This document shows, piece by piece, positions 8,248-15,785 of a DNA stretch of 45,007 nt. The stretch is from the NCBI GenBank assembly GCA_930990065.1, contig CAKNOA010000017.1:1-45007 (forward strand), in the 5' to 3' direction. This DNA comes from an uncultured Clostridia bacterium. Its GTDB lineage: Bacteria > Bacillota > Clostridia > Oscillospirales > Acutalibacteraceae. The first letter of the stretch is position 1. Each line of letters begins with the position of its first letter. The position numbers and the translations under genes were made by a program. The notes beneath the pieces are model-generated. The model worked only from the letters and a program-made list of their open reading frames with translations, did not search any database and was not told the DNA's origin.

Positions 8248-8276
8248 TTGCATTTAGCACAGAAAAGCGATAAAAT
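8248..8276 (+). promoter_or_regulatory. pepT promoter
   Basis: TTGCAT (8248-8253), a 17-base spacer and TAAAAT (8271-8276) lie 58 nt upstream of the pepT ATG. Both hexamers are one or two bases from consensus. This follows the asnB terminator, so pepT is its own transcription unit. Confidence 0.65.
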
Positions 8277-8333
8277 TAAAAAACAGAAGATGCCAAAGGA
8301 AGGCACAAGATTGCATAAAGGAGCCAAAATATA

Positions 8334-9551
8334 ATGAAACGAGCTTACGAACGTTTTCTTTCTTATGTGGCCTATGATACCACATCCGACGAAAAGAGCA
8401 CCACATTCCCCTCCACCCCGGGGCAGAAGGTGCTGGCAGCCGCACTGGAAAAAGAGATGAAAGAAATGGGCATCCCCCGTGTGGTACTGGATGAAAACGG
8501 GTATGTATATGGGGAAATCCCCGCTACGCCCGGTTGGGAGGAAAAACCGGCCATTGGGCTGATTGCCCACATGGACACCAGCAGCGCAGCCAGCGGCCAC
8601 GACATCCACCCGCGCATCGTCGAAAACTACGACGGCGGCGATATTGTGCTCAATGAAGAAAAAGGGATTACGCTGAAAGTCAGCGATTTCCCCGTGATGC
8701 CCCGTTTTAAAGGGGAAGACCTGATTGTCACCGACGGCACCACGCTGCTGGGCGGCGACAATAAGGCCGGCATTGCCGAAATCCTCACCGCCGTGGAAGA
8801 ATTGATGGCCAGCGACCAGCCCCATGGCCGGGTGTGTGTGGCCTTTACGCCGGACGAAGAGGTCGGAAAAGGGGCTTCCCGCTTTGATGTGGCCGGTTTT
8901 GGCGCCGATTTTGCCTACACGGTGGATGGCGGGGAACTGGGCGAAGTGGAATACGAAACGTTCAATGCGGCCCAGGCCATTGTGACGGTACACGGGCGCA
9001 GCATCCACCCTGGTGCGGCGAAAAACAAGATGAGAAACGCCATTTTGATGGCTATGGAGATGCACCGCATGCTGCCCGTATTCGAAAACCCCATGTATAC
9101 CGAAGGCCGTGAAGGGTTCTACCACCTGGGGGCCATCGAGGGCGACGAAGAATGCACCGAGATGCGCTATATCATCCGCGACCATGACCGCAGCCTGTTC
9201 GAAAGCAAAAAGGAACGCATGCAGAAAATTATCGACTACCTCAACGACCAGTACGGCGCAGGGACGTTCGACTTGCACATGGAAGACCAGTACTACAACA
9301 TGGGCGATATTCTCAAAGACCGCATGGATATCGTGGAACGGGCCCGCCGGGCGTTCGAAGCCAATGGCATCCAGCCGGTGACCATCCCGGTGCGCGGCGG
9401 TACCGACGGCAGCCAGCTTACGTTCAAAGGGCTGCCCTGCCCCAATTTGTCCAGCTGCGATATGAACGCCCACGGCCGGTTTGAATTTGTACCGGTGGGG
9501 CATATGGACCGCATGGTGCAGGTGCTGCTGACGATTTTGCGCATGGAATAA
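8334..9551 (+). CDS. pepT: peptidase T, tripeptide aminopeptidase (405 aa)
   Basis: M20-family zinc aminopeptidase that removes N-terminal residues from tripeptides in the cytosol. Visible hallmarks are YVAYDTTSDEKST, the metal-ligand and catalytic segment IAHMDTS, the bridging aspartate in LLGGDNKAGIAE, DEEVGKGASRFD with the catalytic glutamate, the dimerisation-domain segment GRSIHPGAAKNKMRNA, and RGGTDGSQLTFKGLPCPNL near the C-terminus. The length matches PepT. AAAGGAG at 8317-8323 precedes the ATG by 10 nt. It has its own promoter; the hairpin beyond its stop has its T-run only on the minus strand. Confidence 0.97.
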   Translation: MKRAYERFLSYVAYDTTSDEKSTTFPSTPGQKVLAAALEKEMKEMGIPRVVLDENGYVYGEIPATPGWEEKPAIGLIAHMDTSSAASGHDIHPRIVENYDGGDIVLNEEKGITLKVSDFPVMPRFKGEDLIVTDGTTLLGGDNKAGIAEILTAVEELMASDQPHGRVCVAFTPDEEVGKGASRFDVAGFGADFAYTVDGGELGEVEYETFNAAQAIVTVHGRSIHPGAAKNKMRNAILMAMEMHRMLPVFENPMYTEGREGFYHLGAIEGDEECTEMRYIIRDHDRSLFESKKERMQKIIDYLNDQYGAGTFDLHMEDQYYNMGDILKDRMDIVERARRAFEANGIQPVTIPVRGGTDGSQLTFKGLPCPNLSSCDMNAHGRFEFVPVGHMDRMVQVLLTILRME

Positions 9552-9559
9552 AATACGGG

Positions 9560-9592
9560 GAAAGAAAAACCCGGGCCATGTTCGGCCCGGGT
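9560..9592 (-). terminator. intrinsic terminator of ansA
   Basis: A 9-bp perfect stem ACCCGGGCC/GGCCCGGGT (9569-9577 with 9584-9592) and a 6-nt loop. Read on the minus strand it is followed by GTTTTTCTTT, so it ends the asparaginase transcript. On the plus strand no T-run follows, so pepT may be terminated poorly here. Confidence 0.8.
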
Positions 9593-9602
9593 GAGAAAAA
9601 GG

Positions 9603-10625
9603 TTACGGCGTAGTTTCGGGGGCGATTTCCCCGGCCACATTGCGCAAAAATAGGTCTTTCGGATCCCCGTCCTGCGCTAAGGCCCACATCATTTTGGTCA
9701 CAGCCGCTTCGGCGGTCATGTCTCGAGCCTGCAAAATCCCGTTGGAAAGGGCCAGCCGCCCGCTTTCATACACCGACAGGTCGCTGCCGTCGTACAGGCA
9801 CTGGGACACAGCGGCCACCATCACGCCCCGCCGGGTGAGCTGCCCTACGGTATCCACCAGGTTGCGCCGCAAAAAGGCCATACCGCCGGACCCGAAGGCT
9901 TCGATCACAATGCCCCGGAACCCGGCGTCGGCCAACAGGCTGAACACCTGGGGCCGGATGCCGGGGGTGAGCTTGATGAGGATCACTTTGTCGCACAGCT
10001 CATCCCGCAGGGTAAAAGGGGCATGGGGGTCGCGTTTGGGCAATAGGGACAGCGCTTCCCGGTCAAGATGCAGCCCGGCGGCCGTTACGGTGCCCACTTG
10101 GGGGGCGTTGATGCTCTCAAAGGCGTGCAGTTGGGACGAATGGGTCTTAACGGCCCGGGTGCCCAGAATCACGCTGTGGCTGAACGCCACAAACACCCCG
10201 GGTACCCCGCTGGACGCCATGGCCAGGGCACACCGCAGGTTTTCGTACCCGTCGGTGAGCGCGTGTTCCAGGGGCAGCTGTGAACCGGTGAGCACCACCG
10301 GCACCGGCGGATTTTCCAGCATGTAGGAAAGCATGGCGGCGGTGTAAGCCATGGTATCGGTGCCATGGGTCATCACAAGGCCGTCCCACTCCCCGGTGGA
10401 CAGTTCTTCAAAAATGCGGCGGGCGGCCTGCTGCCAGTGTTCCGGTTGGATATTCGACGAATCCAGAGAAAACAGGTCTTTGCTAACGATATCATAGGTG
10501 GCTGTCATGCTGTTCATGTGTTCTAGCATTTCATACCCGTTCAGGCTGGGGACCAGCCCGTTTTCGGTGGGGCGGCAGGCGATGGTGCCGCCGGCACACA
10601 GCAGAAGAATTTTTTTCTTTTTCAT
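9603..10625 (-). CDS. ansA: L-asparaginase, type I-like (340 aa)
   Basis: Hydrolyses L-asparagine to aspartate and ammonia. Catalytic threonines are in CAGGTIACRPT (T14) and in MTHGTDTMAYTA (T89-D90), the two asparaginase signatures; LTGSQLPL and SGVPGVFVAF are also conserved. There is no signal peptide, so it should be cytosolic like AnsA. The open frame extends about 110 codons further upstream into sequence overlapping the divergent gene; the ATG at 10625 with AAGGAG 9 nt upstream gives the canonical N-terminus. It is divergent from the nitroreductase with only 57 nt between them. Confidence 0.95.
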   Translation of the reverse strand: MKKKKILLLCAGGTIACRPTENGLVPSLNGYEMLEHMNSMTATYDIVSKDLFSLDSSNIQPEHWQQAARRIFEELSTGEWDGLVMTHGTDTMAYTAAMLSYMLENPPVPVVLTGSQLPLEHALTDGYENLRCALAMASSGVPGVFVAFSHSVILGTRAVKTHSSQLHAFESINAPQVGTVTAAGLHLDREALSLLPKRDPHAPFTLRDELCDKVILIKLTPGIRPQVFSLLADAGFRGIVIEAFGSGGMAFLRRNLVDTVGQLTRRGVMVAAVSQCLYDGSDLSVYESGRLALSNGILQARDMTAEAAVTKMMWALAQDGDPKDLFLRNVAGEIAPETTP

Positions 10626-10682
10626 TCTTTGCAACTCCTTTATTGAGAAAATAAAATCAAAAAAGTAGAAAGGAAGGTTCCC

Positions 10683-11273
10683 ATGATCCAGAATCCCACC
10701 CTGCAGACCATTCAGGAGCGGCGCAGCATCCGCCGCTACCGGCCGGATATGCCCGACCGGGACAAGATCGAAGCCGTCATCGAAGCGGGCCGGTGCGCCC
10801 CCAGCGGCGGCAATACGCAGACCACCCGTTTTACGGTGATCACCAATCAAATGGTGCTCGAAAAGCTGCAGGCGCTGGCCATTGAAGAGTTTGCCAAAAT
10901 GGAGTATGACGAGCATACGTACGGTTCGCTCCGCAACGCCATCCGCAACAGCCGTACGGGGCACTACCCCATGTTGTTTGGTGCGCCGGTTTTGGTATTG
11001 GTGTCCAATTTGCGGACTTACGCCAACAACTATTCGGACTGCGCCTGTGCGCTGGAAAACATGATGTTGGCGGCATGCTCGGTAGGGCTGGGGTCCTGTT
11101 GGGTCAATCAGTTCCGGTGGCTCAGTGATAACCCGGTTTTAATGGCGCAGCTGCAAGAGATGTGCCACATCCCGCTGGAAGAAAAAGTGTGCGGCGGGAT
11201 GGTGATGGGGATCGCCGATATCGCGCCGAAAAAACCGGCGGTGACCGGATACCCGGTTACCTGGGTCGAATAA
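10683..11273 (+). CDS. nitroreductase family protein (196 aa)
   Basis: FMN-dependent NAD(P)H oxidoreductase of the nitroreductase superfamily; the physiological substrate is unknown. Motifs: TIQERRSIRRY for FMN phosphate binding near the N-terminus, AGRCAPSGGNTQTTRF, a central ALENMMLAACSVGLGSCWVNQ segment, and the C-terminal GMVMGIADIAPKKP. About 200 residues is the usual size of the compact clostridial members. AAAGGAAGG lies 7 nt upstream of the ATG. It is divergent from ansA and probably followed by deoD on the same transcript or one nearby. Confidence 0.9.
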   Translation: MIQNPTLQTIQERRSIRRYRPDMPDRDKIEAVIEAGRCAPSGGNTQTTRFTVITNQMVLEKLQALAIEEFAKMEYDEHTYGSLRNAIRNSRTGHYPMLFGAPVLVLVSNLRTYANNYSDCACALENMMLAACSVGLGSCWVNQFRWLSDNPVLMAQLQEMCHIPLEEKVCGGMVMGIADIAPKKPAVTGYPVTWVE

Positions 11274-11309
11274 AGCCCGCCCCCGTATTATACCAGAAAA
11301 ACGGGCTTT
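11272..11309 (+). terminator. weak hairpin between nitroreductase gene and deoD
   Basis: AAAGCCCG (11272-11279) and CGGGCTTT (11302-11309) are perfect complements but enclose a 22-nt loop and are followed only by CTACC. It could be a weak terminator or only a leader structure. Confidence 0.35.
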
Positions 11310-11366
11310 CTACCAAAGAAAGAATGACCGCCCACCCAAAAGCGGAGAGAAAAGGAGGAATCCCCC

Positions 11367-12071
11367 ATGGCAACGCCCCATAATGCGGCGAAAAAAGGCG
11401 ATATTGCCCCGTTTGTACTCATGCCCGGCGACCCATTGCGGGCCCGGTGGATCAGCGAAACGTATTTGCAAAACCCCGTCTGCTTTAATTCCGTGCGGGG
11501 CATGCTGGGGTATACCGGGCTGTATCACGGCAAACGGGTCAGCGTGATGGGCAGCGGCATGGGGTGCCCCAGTATGGGCATATATGCCTACGAGCTGTTC
11601 CAGGAATACGGTGTGGACACGGTCATCCGCATAGGGACTGCCGGGGCTTTACAGCCGGATTTGCCGGTGCGCCATTTGGTGATCGCCACAAAAGCGTTGT
11701 GCGACTGTGGGTTTGCCGCCGGGTTTGCTCCTGACCGCAAACCGGTGCCCGACGGATCTTTATGTCAGCGGGCGCAAACGCTGTGCCAAGAGCGGCATAT
11801 CCCGTTTGCCTGTGGGCCGGTGGTCACATCGGATTTTTTCTATCCCACGGAACAGGGAACGGCGCCCCTATTGTTTGCCAATCAAGGGGCGCTGTGTGTG
11901 GAAATGGAGACCTTGGCCCTGTACCTCACGGCCCAGTCTTGTCACGGAAGAGCCTTGTCCCTGCTGACGATTTCGGATCAACTGTGTACGGGGGAGGCCC
12001 TTTCCCATGAAGAGAGGGAAACCTCTCTGCGGCTTATGGTGGAAACGGCCTTGGCGCTGGCGGAGGGCTGA
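11367..12071 (+). CDS. deoD: purine-nucleoside phosphorylase DeoD (234 aa)
   Basis: Hexameric-type PNP that splits purine (deoxy)nucleosides with phosphate in the salvage pathway. The family pattern is clear: FVLMPGDPLRARWIS (phosphate-binding GDPxR), GSGMGCPSMGIYAYELF, TVIRIGTAGALQ, and VEMETLALYLTAQ for nucleoside and ribose contacts. The near-terminal ISDQLCTGEALS corresponds to the SDH/catalytic-aspartate segment, with a usual His replaced by Gln-Leu. Length is normal. AAAGGAGG precedes the ATG by about 9 nt. No other nucleoside genes adjoin. The 362 bp behind it hold no gene but contain a possible sRNA unit. Confidence 0.95.
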   Translation: MATPHNAAKKGDIAPFVLMPGDPLRARWISETYLQNPVCFNSVRGMLGYTGLYHGKRVSVMGSGMGCPSMGIYAYELFQEYGVDTVIRIGTAGALQPDLPVRHLVIATKALCDCGFAAGFAPDRKPVPDGSLCQRAQTLCQERHIPFACGPVVTSDFFYPTEQGTAPLLFANQGALCVEMETLALYLTAQSCHGRALSLLTISDQLCTGEALSHEERETSLRLMVETALALAEG

Positions 12072-12255
12072 AAAATCCACAAAACCCAATCCCAGGCCTT
12101 TGTCAAAATGCCGAAAAAGCGGTAGGATTTGTTCGCAAATCAAGGGAAATTCACCAGGGATAAGTGAAAGTGTCCAAAAAACATGGTTGACATTTGGAAA
12201 TGTTTTTCGAAAGTCTGTTTTAATATTCGAATATAGAAATAAAAAGGGAAGGAAA
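12072..12255. other. non-coding stretch behind deoD
   Basis: No coding region is visible. Two small hairpins are present: GATTTG-TTCG-CAAATC (12126-12141, a UUCG tetraloop) and TTCAC/GTGAA (12150-12168). Neither has a T-run, so they look like 3'-UTR structure. TTGACA occurs at 12187-12192 but without a -10 at suitable spacing. Confidence 0.5.
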
Positions 12256-12266
12256 TATGGTATTCT
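12256..12266 (+). promoter_or_regulatory. extended -10 promoter of candidate sRNA
   Basis: ATATGGTATTCT contains TGG-TATTCT, an extended -10. It closely resembles the ATGGTATACT elements before xth, the PfkB kinase and the ApbE gene in this window. No clear -35 is seen. ATATAGAA (12231-12238) and TTCTATAT (12263-12270) form an 8-bp inverted repeat across it. Confidence 0.45.
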
Positions 12267-12272
12267 ATATAC

Positions 12273-12387
12273 AGTGATCGGGTCGAACAAAAGGTTCGAT
12301 TCCCACTTATAATTTTGAGTACTCCGTGTCTCCTTTCATATAGAGCGGGAAGCTATTTGCTAAAGCAAATAGCTTCTTGTTCTTTTT
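12273..12387 (+). ncRNA. candidate small RNA, orphan transcription unit
   Basis: A predicted transcript of about 115 nt running from just after the extended -10 to a strong intrinsic terminator. It has no open reading frame of note. A 9-bp stem with two G-T pairs (12280-12288 with 12294-12302, loop AAAAG) is followed by an unpaired-looking stretch containing TCTCCTTT at 12329-12336, complementary to AAAGGAGA Shine-Dalgarno sequences, and then the 12-bp terminator hairpin. The neighbouring gene downstream is convergent, so this is not a leader. It may instead be a deoD 3'-UTR; no known RNA family was recognised. Confidence 0.4.
12349..12387 (+). terminator. strong intrinsic terminator of the sRNA candidate / deoD
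   Basis: A perfect 12-bp stem GAAGCTATTTGC/GCAAATAGCTTC with loop TAAA, followed by TTGTTCTTTTT. It points rightward and lies 278 nt after the deoD stop. Confidence 0.88.
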
Positions 12388-12392
12388 ATCCG

Positions 12393-12432
12393 AAAAAAAT
12401 ACCCGGCTGCTTTTAACGGCCGGGTATTTTTT
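12393..12432. terminator. bidirectional terminator at the xth 3' end
   Basis: AAAAAATACCCGGC pairs with GCCGGGTATTTTTT around an 11-nt loop. A/T runs flank both sides, so it can work in both directions. It directly abuts the xth stop on the minus strand. Confidence 0.85.
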
Positions 12433-12433
12433 G

Positions 12434-13189
12434 TTATACGGATATCGTAATGCTCACGGGGCAGTGGTCGCTGCCGGTAATGCTAGCATGAATCAGGCTT
12501 TCCTGCAAATTAGGCTGCAGCCGTTCCGATAATAGGAAATAGTCGATCCGCCACCCCACATTTTTCGCCCGGGCCTGGCCGCGGTACGACCACCAGGAGT
12601 AGGCGTCGGTCACATCGGGGTGCAGGGTGCGGAAACTGTCCACAAACCCGCTATACAGCAATTCGGAAAATTTGCCCCGTTCCTCGTCGCTGTACCCGGC
12701 GTTGCCCCGGTTGGTTTTAGGGTTTTTCAGGTCGATGGGCCGGTGGGCCACATTCAGGTCCCCGCACAAAATGACGGGTTTTGTCTTGTCCAGTTCCATC
12801 AGGTAGGCCCGCAGCTTGTCTTCCCACTGCATGCGGAACTGGATGCGGACAAGGTCCGACTGGGAATTGGGGCTGTATACCGTTACCAGCCAAAAGGAAG
12901 GGTATTCCAGCGCAAGGCAGCGCCCTTCCCGGCAGGTATCCTGCCCGTTCATATCGTATTGCACCTGTAGGGGGGTGTGGCGGGTAAACACAGCCGTACC
13001 GGCATACCCTTTCTTTTCGGCGGAATTCCAGTAGATTTCGTAGCCGTCGGCCTTTCCTTCCCACTGGTCTGGCATCATCTTGGTTTCCTGTAGGCACAGC
13101 ATATCGGGGGCTTCTTTGGTAAGAAAATCCGGGAACCCCTTTTCCATACAGGCCCGCAGGCCGTTCACATTCCAACTGTACAGGCGCAT
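12434..13189 (-). CDS. xth: exodeoxyribonuclease III (251 aa)
   Basis: AP endonuclease and 3'-5' exonuclease of base excision repair. The ExoIII/APE1 hallmarks are present: YSWNVNGLRA at the N-terminus, the metal-binding LQETK, YSPNSQ, GDLNVAHRPIDL, and the C-terminal RIDYFLLSERL plus GSDHCPVSITI with the catalytic histidine. The length fits. The frame is open upstream, but the ATG at 13189 starts precisely at the conserved beta strand and has AAAGGAG 12 nt upstream. It is a single gene with its own promoter and terminator; no SOS box is visible. Confidence 0.96.
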   Translation of the reverse strand: MRLYSWNVNGLRACMEKGFPDFLTKEAPDMLCLQETKMMPDQWEGKADGYEIYWNSAEKKGYAGTAVFTRHTPLQVQYDMNGQDTCREGRCLALEYPSFWLVTVYSPNSQSDLVRIQFRMQWEDKLRAYLMELDKTKPVILCGDLNVAHRPIDLKNPKTNRGNAGYSDEERGKFSELLYSGFVDSFRTLHPDVTDAYSWWSYRGQARAKNVGWRIDYFLLSERLQPNLQESLIHASITGSDHCPVSITISV

Positions 13190-13229
13190 GGTTTTTGTTC
13201 GCTCCTTTATGAGTGAGTTTCTGCCCTTT

Positions 13230-13258
13230 AGTATACCATAAAAACCGGGGCCGGGCAA
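13230..13258 (-). promoter_or_regulatory. xth promoter
   Basis: On the minus strand TTGCCC (13253-13258), 17 bases and TATACT (13230-13235), with an extended TGG directly before the -10. The start codon lies 41 nt downstream. Confidence 0.65.
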
Positions 13259-13297
13259 AAATTTTCCCAGCAGGGTGCAGGAAAGGGAAATTTGCGG

Positions 13298-13303
13298 TAT
13301 AAT
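13298..13303 (+). promoter_or_regulatory. -10 element of the cyclophilin gene
   Basis: A perfect TATAAT preceded by GCGG, 62 nt upstream of the start at 13365. No good -35 is seen. The context matches the one at 3643-3652. Confidence 0.45.
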
Positions 13304-13364
13304 GATTTTGCCGCGGGTGTAAAAGCCCGCGAAGAGAATGAAACACAAGAAAGGATTGTTTTGT

Positions 13365-13895
13365 ATGGCACAGAATCCCATTGTCACATTTGAAACGTCG
13401 GCCGGCGTGATGAAAGCCGAGCTGTATCCCGAAGTAGCCCCCAATACGGTCAACAACTTTTTGTCCTTGGTGAACAAAGGGTTTTATGACGGTTTGATTT
13501 TCCACCGGGTAATCCCGGGCTTCATGATCCAGGGCGGCGACCCGGAAGGCACCGGTATGGGTGGCCCCGGGTACGGTATCCACGGGGAATTTGCGGCCAA
13601 CGGGTTTGCGAATAACCTGGCCCACACCCGCGGCGTGCTGTCCATGGCCCGGTCCCAGCGGCCCAACAGCGCCGGTTCCCAGTTCTTTATCATGGTGGCG
13701 GATGCCCCCCATCTGGACGGCCAGTATGCGGCGTTCGGCAAAGTGATCGAAGGTATGGAAGCGGCCGACGCCATTGTATCGGCGGCAAGAGATTGGAGCG
13801 ACCGCCCGTATGAAGACCAGGTCATGCAGAAAGTCACGGCGGAAACCTTTGGCGAAACGTACGACGAACCGGTAACCGGCCCGGCCCGCGGGTGA
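13365..13895 (+). CDS. peptidyl-prolyl cis-trans isomerase, cyclophilin type (176 aa)
   Basis: Cytosolic cyclophilin that isomerises X-Pro bonds. Seen: FHRVIPGFMIQGGDPEGTGMGGPGYGIHGEF with the catalytic Arg-Phe-Met-Gln set, GVLSMARSQRPNSAGSQFFI and the FGKVIEGMEAADAI tail. There is no signal peptide. An in-frame ATG nine codons upstream exists, but AAAGGA lies 9 nt before the ATG at 13365 and the conserved domain starts there. The next gene (M42 peptidase) starts 9 nt after the stop, its GAGGTGG ribosome site overlapping the end of this gene, so the two form an operon. Confidence 0.95.
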   Translation: MAQNPIVTFETSAGVMKAELYPEVAPNTVNNFLSLVNKGFYDGLIFHRVIPGFMIQGGDPEGTGMGGPGYGIHGEFAANGFANNLAHTRGVLSMARSQRPNSAGSQFFIMVADAPHLDGQYAAFGKVIEGMEAADAIVSAARDWSDRPYEDQVMQKVTAETFGETYDEPVTGPARG

Positions 13896-13904
13896 GGTGG
13901 CATC

Positions 13905-14966
13905 ATGGAAACAGAATCGATCCGGTTGCTGCGGGAACTGAGCGAAGCGTTCGGTCCCAGCGGCTTTGAAGATGAAGTGGCGGCGATTGCCCGCCGGGAA
14001 GGCGCCAAGTGGGGTGACGTACGGGAAGACACCCTGCGCAATATGTATTTATACCGCCGGGAAAATACAGGGAACCGGCCGGTGGTGGTACTGGACGCCC
14101 ACAGTGACGAAGTGGGGCTGATGGTGCAGTATGTGCACCCCAACGGCCTCTTGCAGATCGTGCCCCTGGGCGGTTGGGCCCCGGGGGTATTGCCTGGGCA
14201 GACCGTACGGGTACGCCGCCGGGATGGCGGCTTTGTGCGGGGCGTGATCGCTTCGGTGCCGCCGCATTTTGCCACATCCGCCAAGCCGGGCGACGCTGCA
14301 GATTGCCGCATCGACGTGGGCGCTTCTTCCATCCAGGATGTAGAAGCGCTGGGCATCGGCGTCGGCGCCCCGGTGGTGCCGGATACCGCTTTTTCGTACG
14401 ACGAAGCGCGGGGCCTGTGCTTTGGCAAGGCCTTTGACTGCCGGGTGGGCTGCGCGGCGGTGCTGGAAACCTTGCGCCGTTTGCAGGGCGAAACCCTGGC
14501 GGTGGATGTAGTAGGGGTGCTTTCCTCCCAGGAAGAAGTGGGCGAACGGGGGGCCATGGCGGCCGCGTACGCGGTCCATCCCCAGGCCGTGCTGGTGTTC
14601 GAAGGGGCGCCGGCCGACGATACGTTTACGCCCGATTATGCCCGGCAGACTGTGCTGGGCAAAGGGCCCATGCTGCGCCATATGGACCGCTGCATGATTA
14701 CCCATCCCCGGATGATCCGCCACGTGATTGATACCGGCCGGAAAGCGGGGCTTCCCGTCCAGGAGGCCGTGCGCACCGGCGGCGGTACCAACGGCGGCGT
14801 GTACCATGTGCAGCAGGGCGGCGCGCCCAGTGTGGTGATCGGGCAGCCGGTGCGGTATATCCACGCGCCGTGCTCGGTGGCGTCTGTACGTGACCTGGAA
14901 AACGGGGTGCAGTTGGCGTTGGAAGTGCTGCACTCTTTGTCGGAAGAGGTATTGGCCGCGCTGTAA
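13905..14966 (+). CDS. M42-family metallo-aminopeptidase (353 aa)
   Basis: Dinuclear zinc/cobalt aminopeptidase of the PepA/FrvX/TET type (glutamyl aminopeptidase or deblocking peptidase), probably a large cytosolic complex. Seen: AFGPSGFEDEVA at the N-terminus, VLDAHSDEVGLMV with the first metal His/Asp, GKAFDCRVGCAAVLE with the bridging Asp (the usual DNRVG reads DCRVG), SSQEEVGERGAMA with the catalytic and metal glutamates, and RTGGGTNGGVYHVQQGG near the end. It is co-transcribed with the cyclophilin gene and followed by a strong terminator. Exact substrate preference cannot be read from sequence. Confidence 0.93.
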   Translation: METESIRLLRELSEAFGPSGFEDEVAAIARREGAKWGDVREDTLRNMYLYRRENTGNRPVVVLDAHSDEVGLMVQYVHPNGLLQIVPLGGWAPGVLPGQTVRVRRRDGGFVRGVIASVPPHFATSAKPGDAADCRIDVGASSIQDVEALGIGVGAPVVPDTAFSYDEARGLCFGKAFDCRVGCAAVLETLRRLQGETLAVDVVGVLSSQEEVGERGAMAAAYAVHPQAVLVFEGAPADDTFTPDYARQTVLGKGPMLRHMDRCMITHPRMIRHVIDTGRKAGLPVQEAVRTGGGTNGGVYHVQQGGAPSVVIGQPVRYIHAPCSVASVRDLENGVQLALEVLHSLSEEVLAAL

Positions 14967-14976
14967 AACGTTCATA

Positions 14977-15015
14977 AAAAAATCCTGTTGTCTAAAAAAG
15001 ACAACAGGATTTTTT
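14977..15015. terminator. bidirectional terminator between M42 peptidase and thiT
   Basis: AAAAAATCCTGTTGTCT pairs with AGACAACAGGATTTTTT around a 5-nt A loop, with A and T runs on both flanks. It serves the two convergent genes. Confidence 0.9.
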
Positions 15016-15026
15016 TATACAAACGG

Positions 15027-15707
15027 TCAGACTGTCCGGTGTGCCATTTTCTTTACAGCTTCCATGCCTTTTTGCACCGGCGGCAACAGCAGCAGAATCA
15101 GGGTAATGGCCCCTTCCAGCCCGATATAGCTGCCATTGTACACGATGGAATATAGCAGCACCGGCATGCCTTCGGGCGCATACGAGCCGAAGAAGACCAC
15201 ACCGCTGAGCACAGCGAACACGAAGCGGCCGAAAATGCCAACGAGGTAGCCAATGGGCAGCCCGTGACGCAAACGGTGGCACACGCCGCACAGCCCCAGC
15301 GCCCCAAAGGCCAGCGGGTAATCGATGAGCATTTGCGGCAGGGAATAGAAGACAGGTTCAATCACAAACTGCAGCAGGCCATAGGCCACCCCGGCGGTGA
15401 TGCCCACCCGTACGCCGTACCAGTACCCCGGCAGGCAGATAAACAGCATGCTGAGCAGCGTGATGCTGCCGCCAAAGGGCAGGGAGAAGAACTTGACGAA
15501 CGACAGGACCATGGCAAGAGCCATGGATAGGGCACAAAACGTGATCTGCAGCGTAGAGAGCCGCTTTTCTTCCTTTTTCAGGAAGCACAGGTACAGAATC
15601 ACCAAGAGTACCAGTACGGCCCCTAAGAGGATGTACCCCGGGGTAGTGGGGACATACACCGTTTCGTCCCAGCTGTTGGTGGTTTGGGTGAAAAACCATT
15701 CGAACAT
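15027..15707 (-). CDS. thiT: ECF transporter S-component for thiamine, ThiT (226 aa)
   Basis: Substrate-binding membrane subunit for thiamine uptake; it works with a shared EcfA/A'/T energising module encoded elsewhere. After an atypical extra N-terminal helix (GYILLGAVLVLLVILYLCF) and a KKEEKRLSTLQ linker, about six helices follow. The ThiT core shows ALSMALAMVLSFVKFFSLPFGGSITL, LPGYWYGVRVGITAGVAYGLLQF and a GRFVFAVLSGVVFF helix. It is about 30 residues longer than compact ThiT proteins owing to the N-terminal helix. AAAAGGAGG lies 7-8 nt before the ATG. A TPP riboswitch upstream independently supports thiamine as the substrate. Confidence 0.93.
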   Translation of the reverse strand: MFEWFFTQTTNSWDETVYVPTTPGYILLGAVLVLLVILYLCFLKKEEKRLSTLQITFCALSMALAMVLSFVKFFSLPFGGSITLLSMLFICLPGYWYGVRVGITAGVAYGLLQFVIEPVFYSLPQMLIDYPLAFGALGLCGVCHRLRHGLPIGYLVGIFGRFVFAVLSGVVFFGSYAPEGMPVLLYSIVYNGSYIGLEGAITLILLLLPPVQKGMEAVKKMAHRTV

Positions 15708-15715
15708 AAAAAAGA

Positions 15716-15743
15716 CCTCCTTTTGTTTTTAGCAGAAAGGAGG
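15716..15743 (-). promoter_or_regulatory. SD-sequestering hairpin of the thiT riboswitch
   Basis: On the minus-strand mRNA CCUCCUUU (15743-15736) can pair perfectly with the thiT ribosome site AAAGGAGG (15723-15716) around a 12-nt loop. This is the likely OFF state of translation. The overlapping CUCCCCU (15747-15741) can instead pair with AGGGGAG inside the aptamer (15872-15866). Confidence 0.6.
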
Positions 15744-15785
15744 GGAGACCGGCAAAACCCCAAAGGGTATTCCGATTGAGGGAAT

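Noticed and set aside
6089-8260. Very long open frame (723 codons) on the minus strand opposite asnB
   Set aside because: It is the antisense shadow of a codon-biased GC-rich gene; His/Gln/Gly-rich composition, no ribosome site and no recognisable domain.
12187-12192. TTGACA as the -35 of the sRNA candidate
   Set aside because: No -10 at 16-19 bases; the extended -10 at 12258 is too far away to use it.
12282-12300. Second LexA-like box (CGAAC...GTTCG)
   Set aside because: The spacer is five bases instead of four, and the element is better explained as an RNA stem in a transcribed region.
12280-12312. tRNA-like T-loop (GGTTCGATTCC) suggesting a tRNA or tmRNA end
   Set aside because: The flanking bases do not form a five-pair T stem, and no acceptor, D or anticodon arms can be drawn; the string belongs to a simple hairpin.
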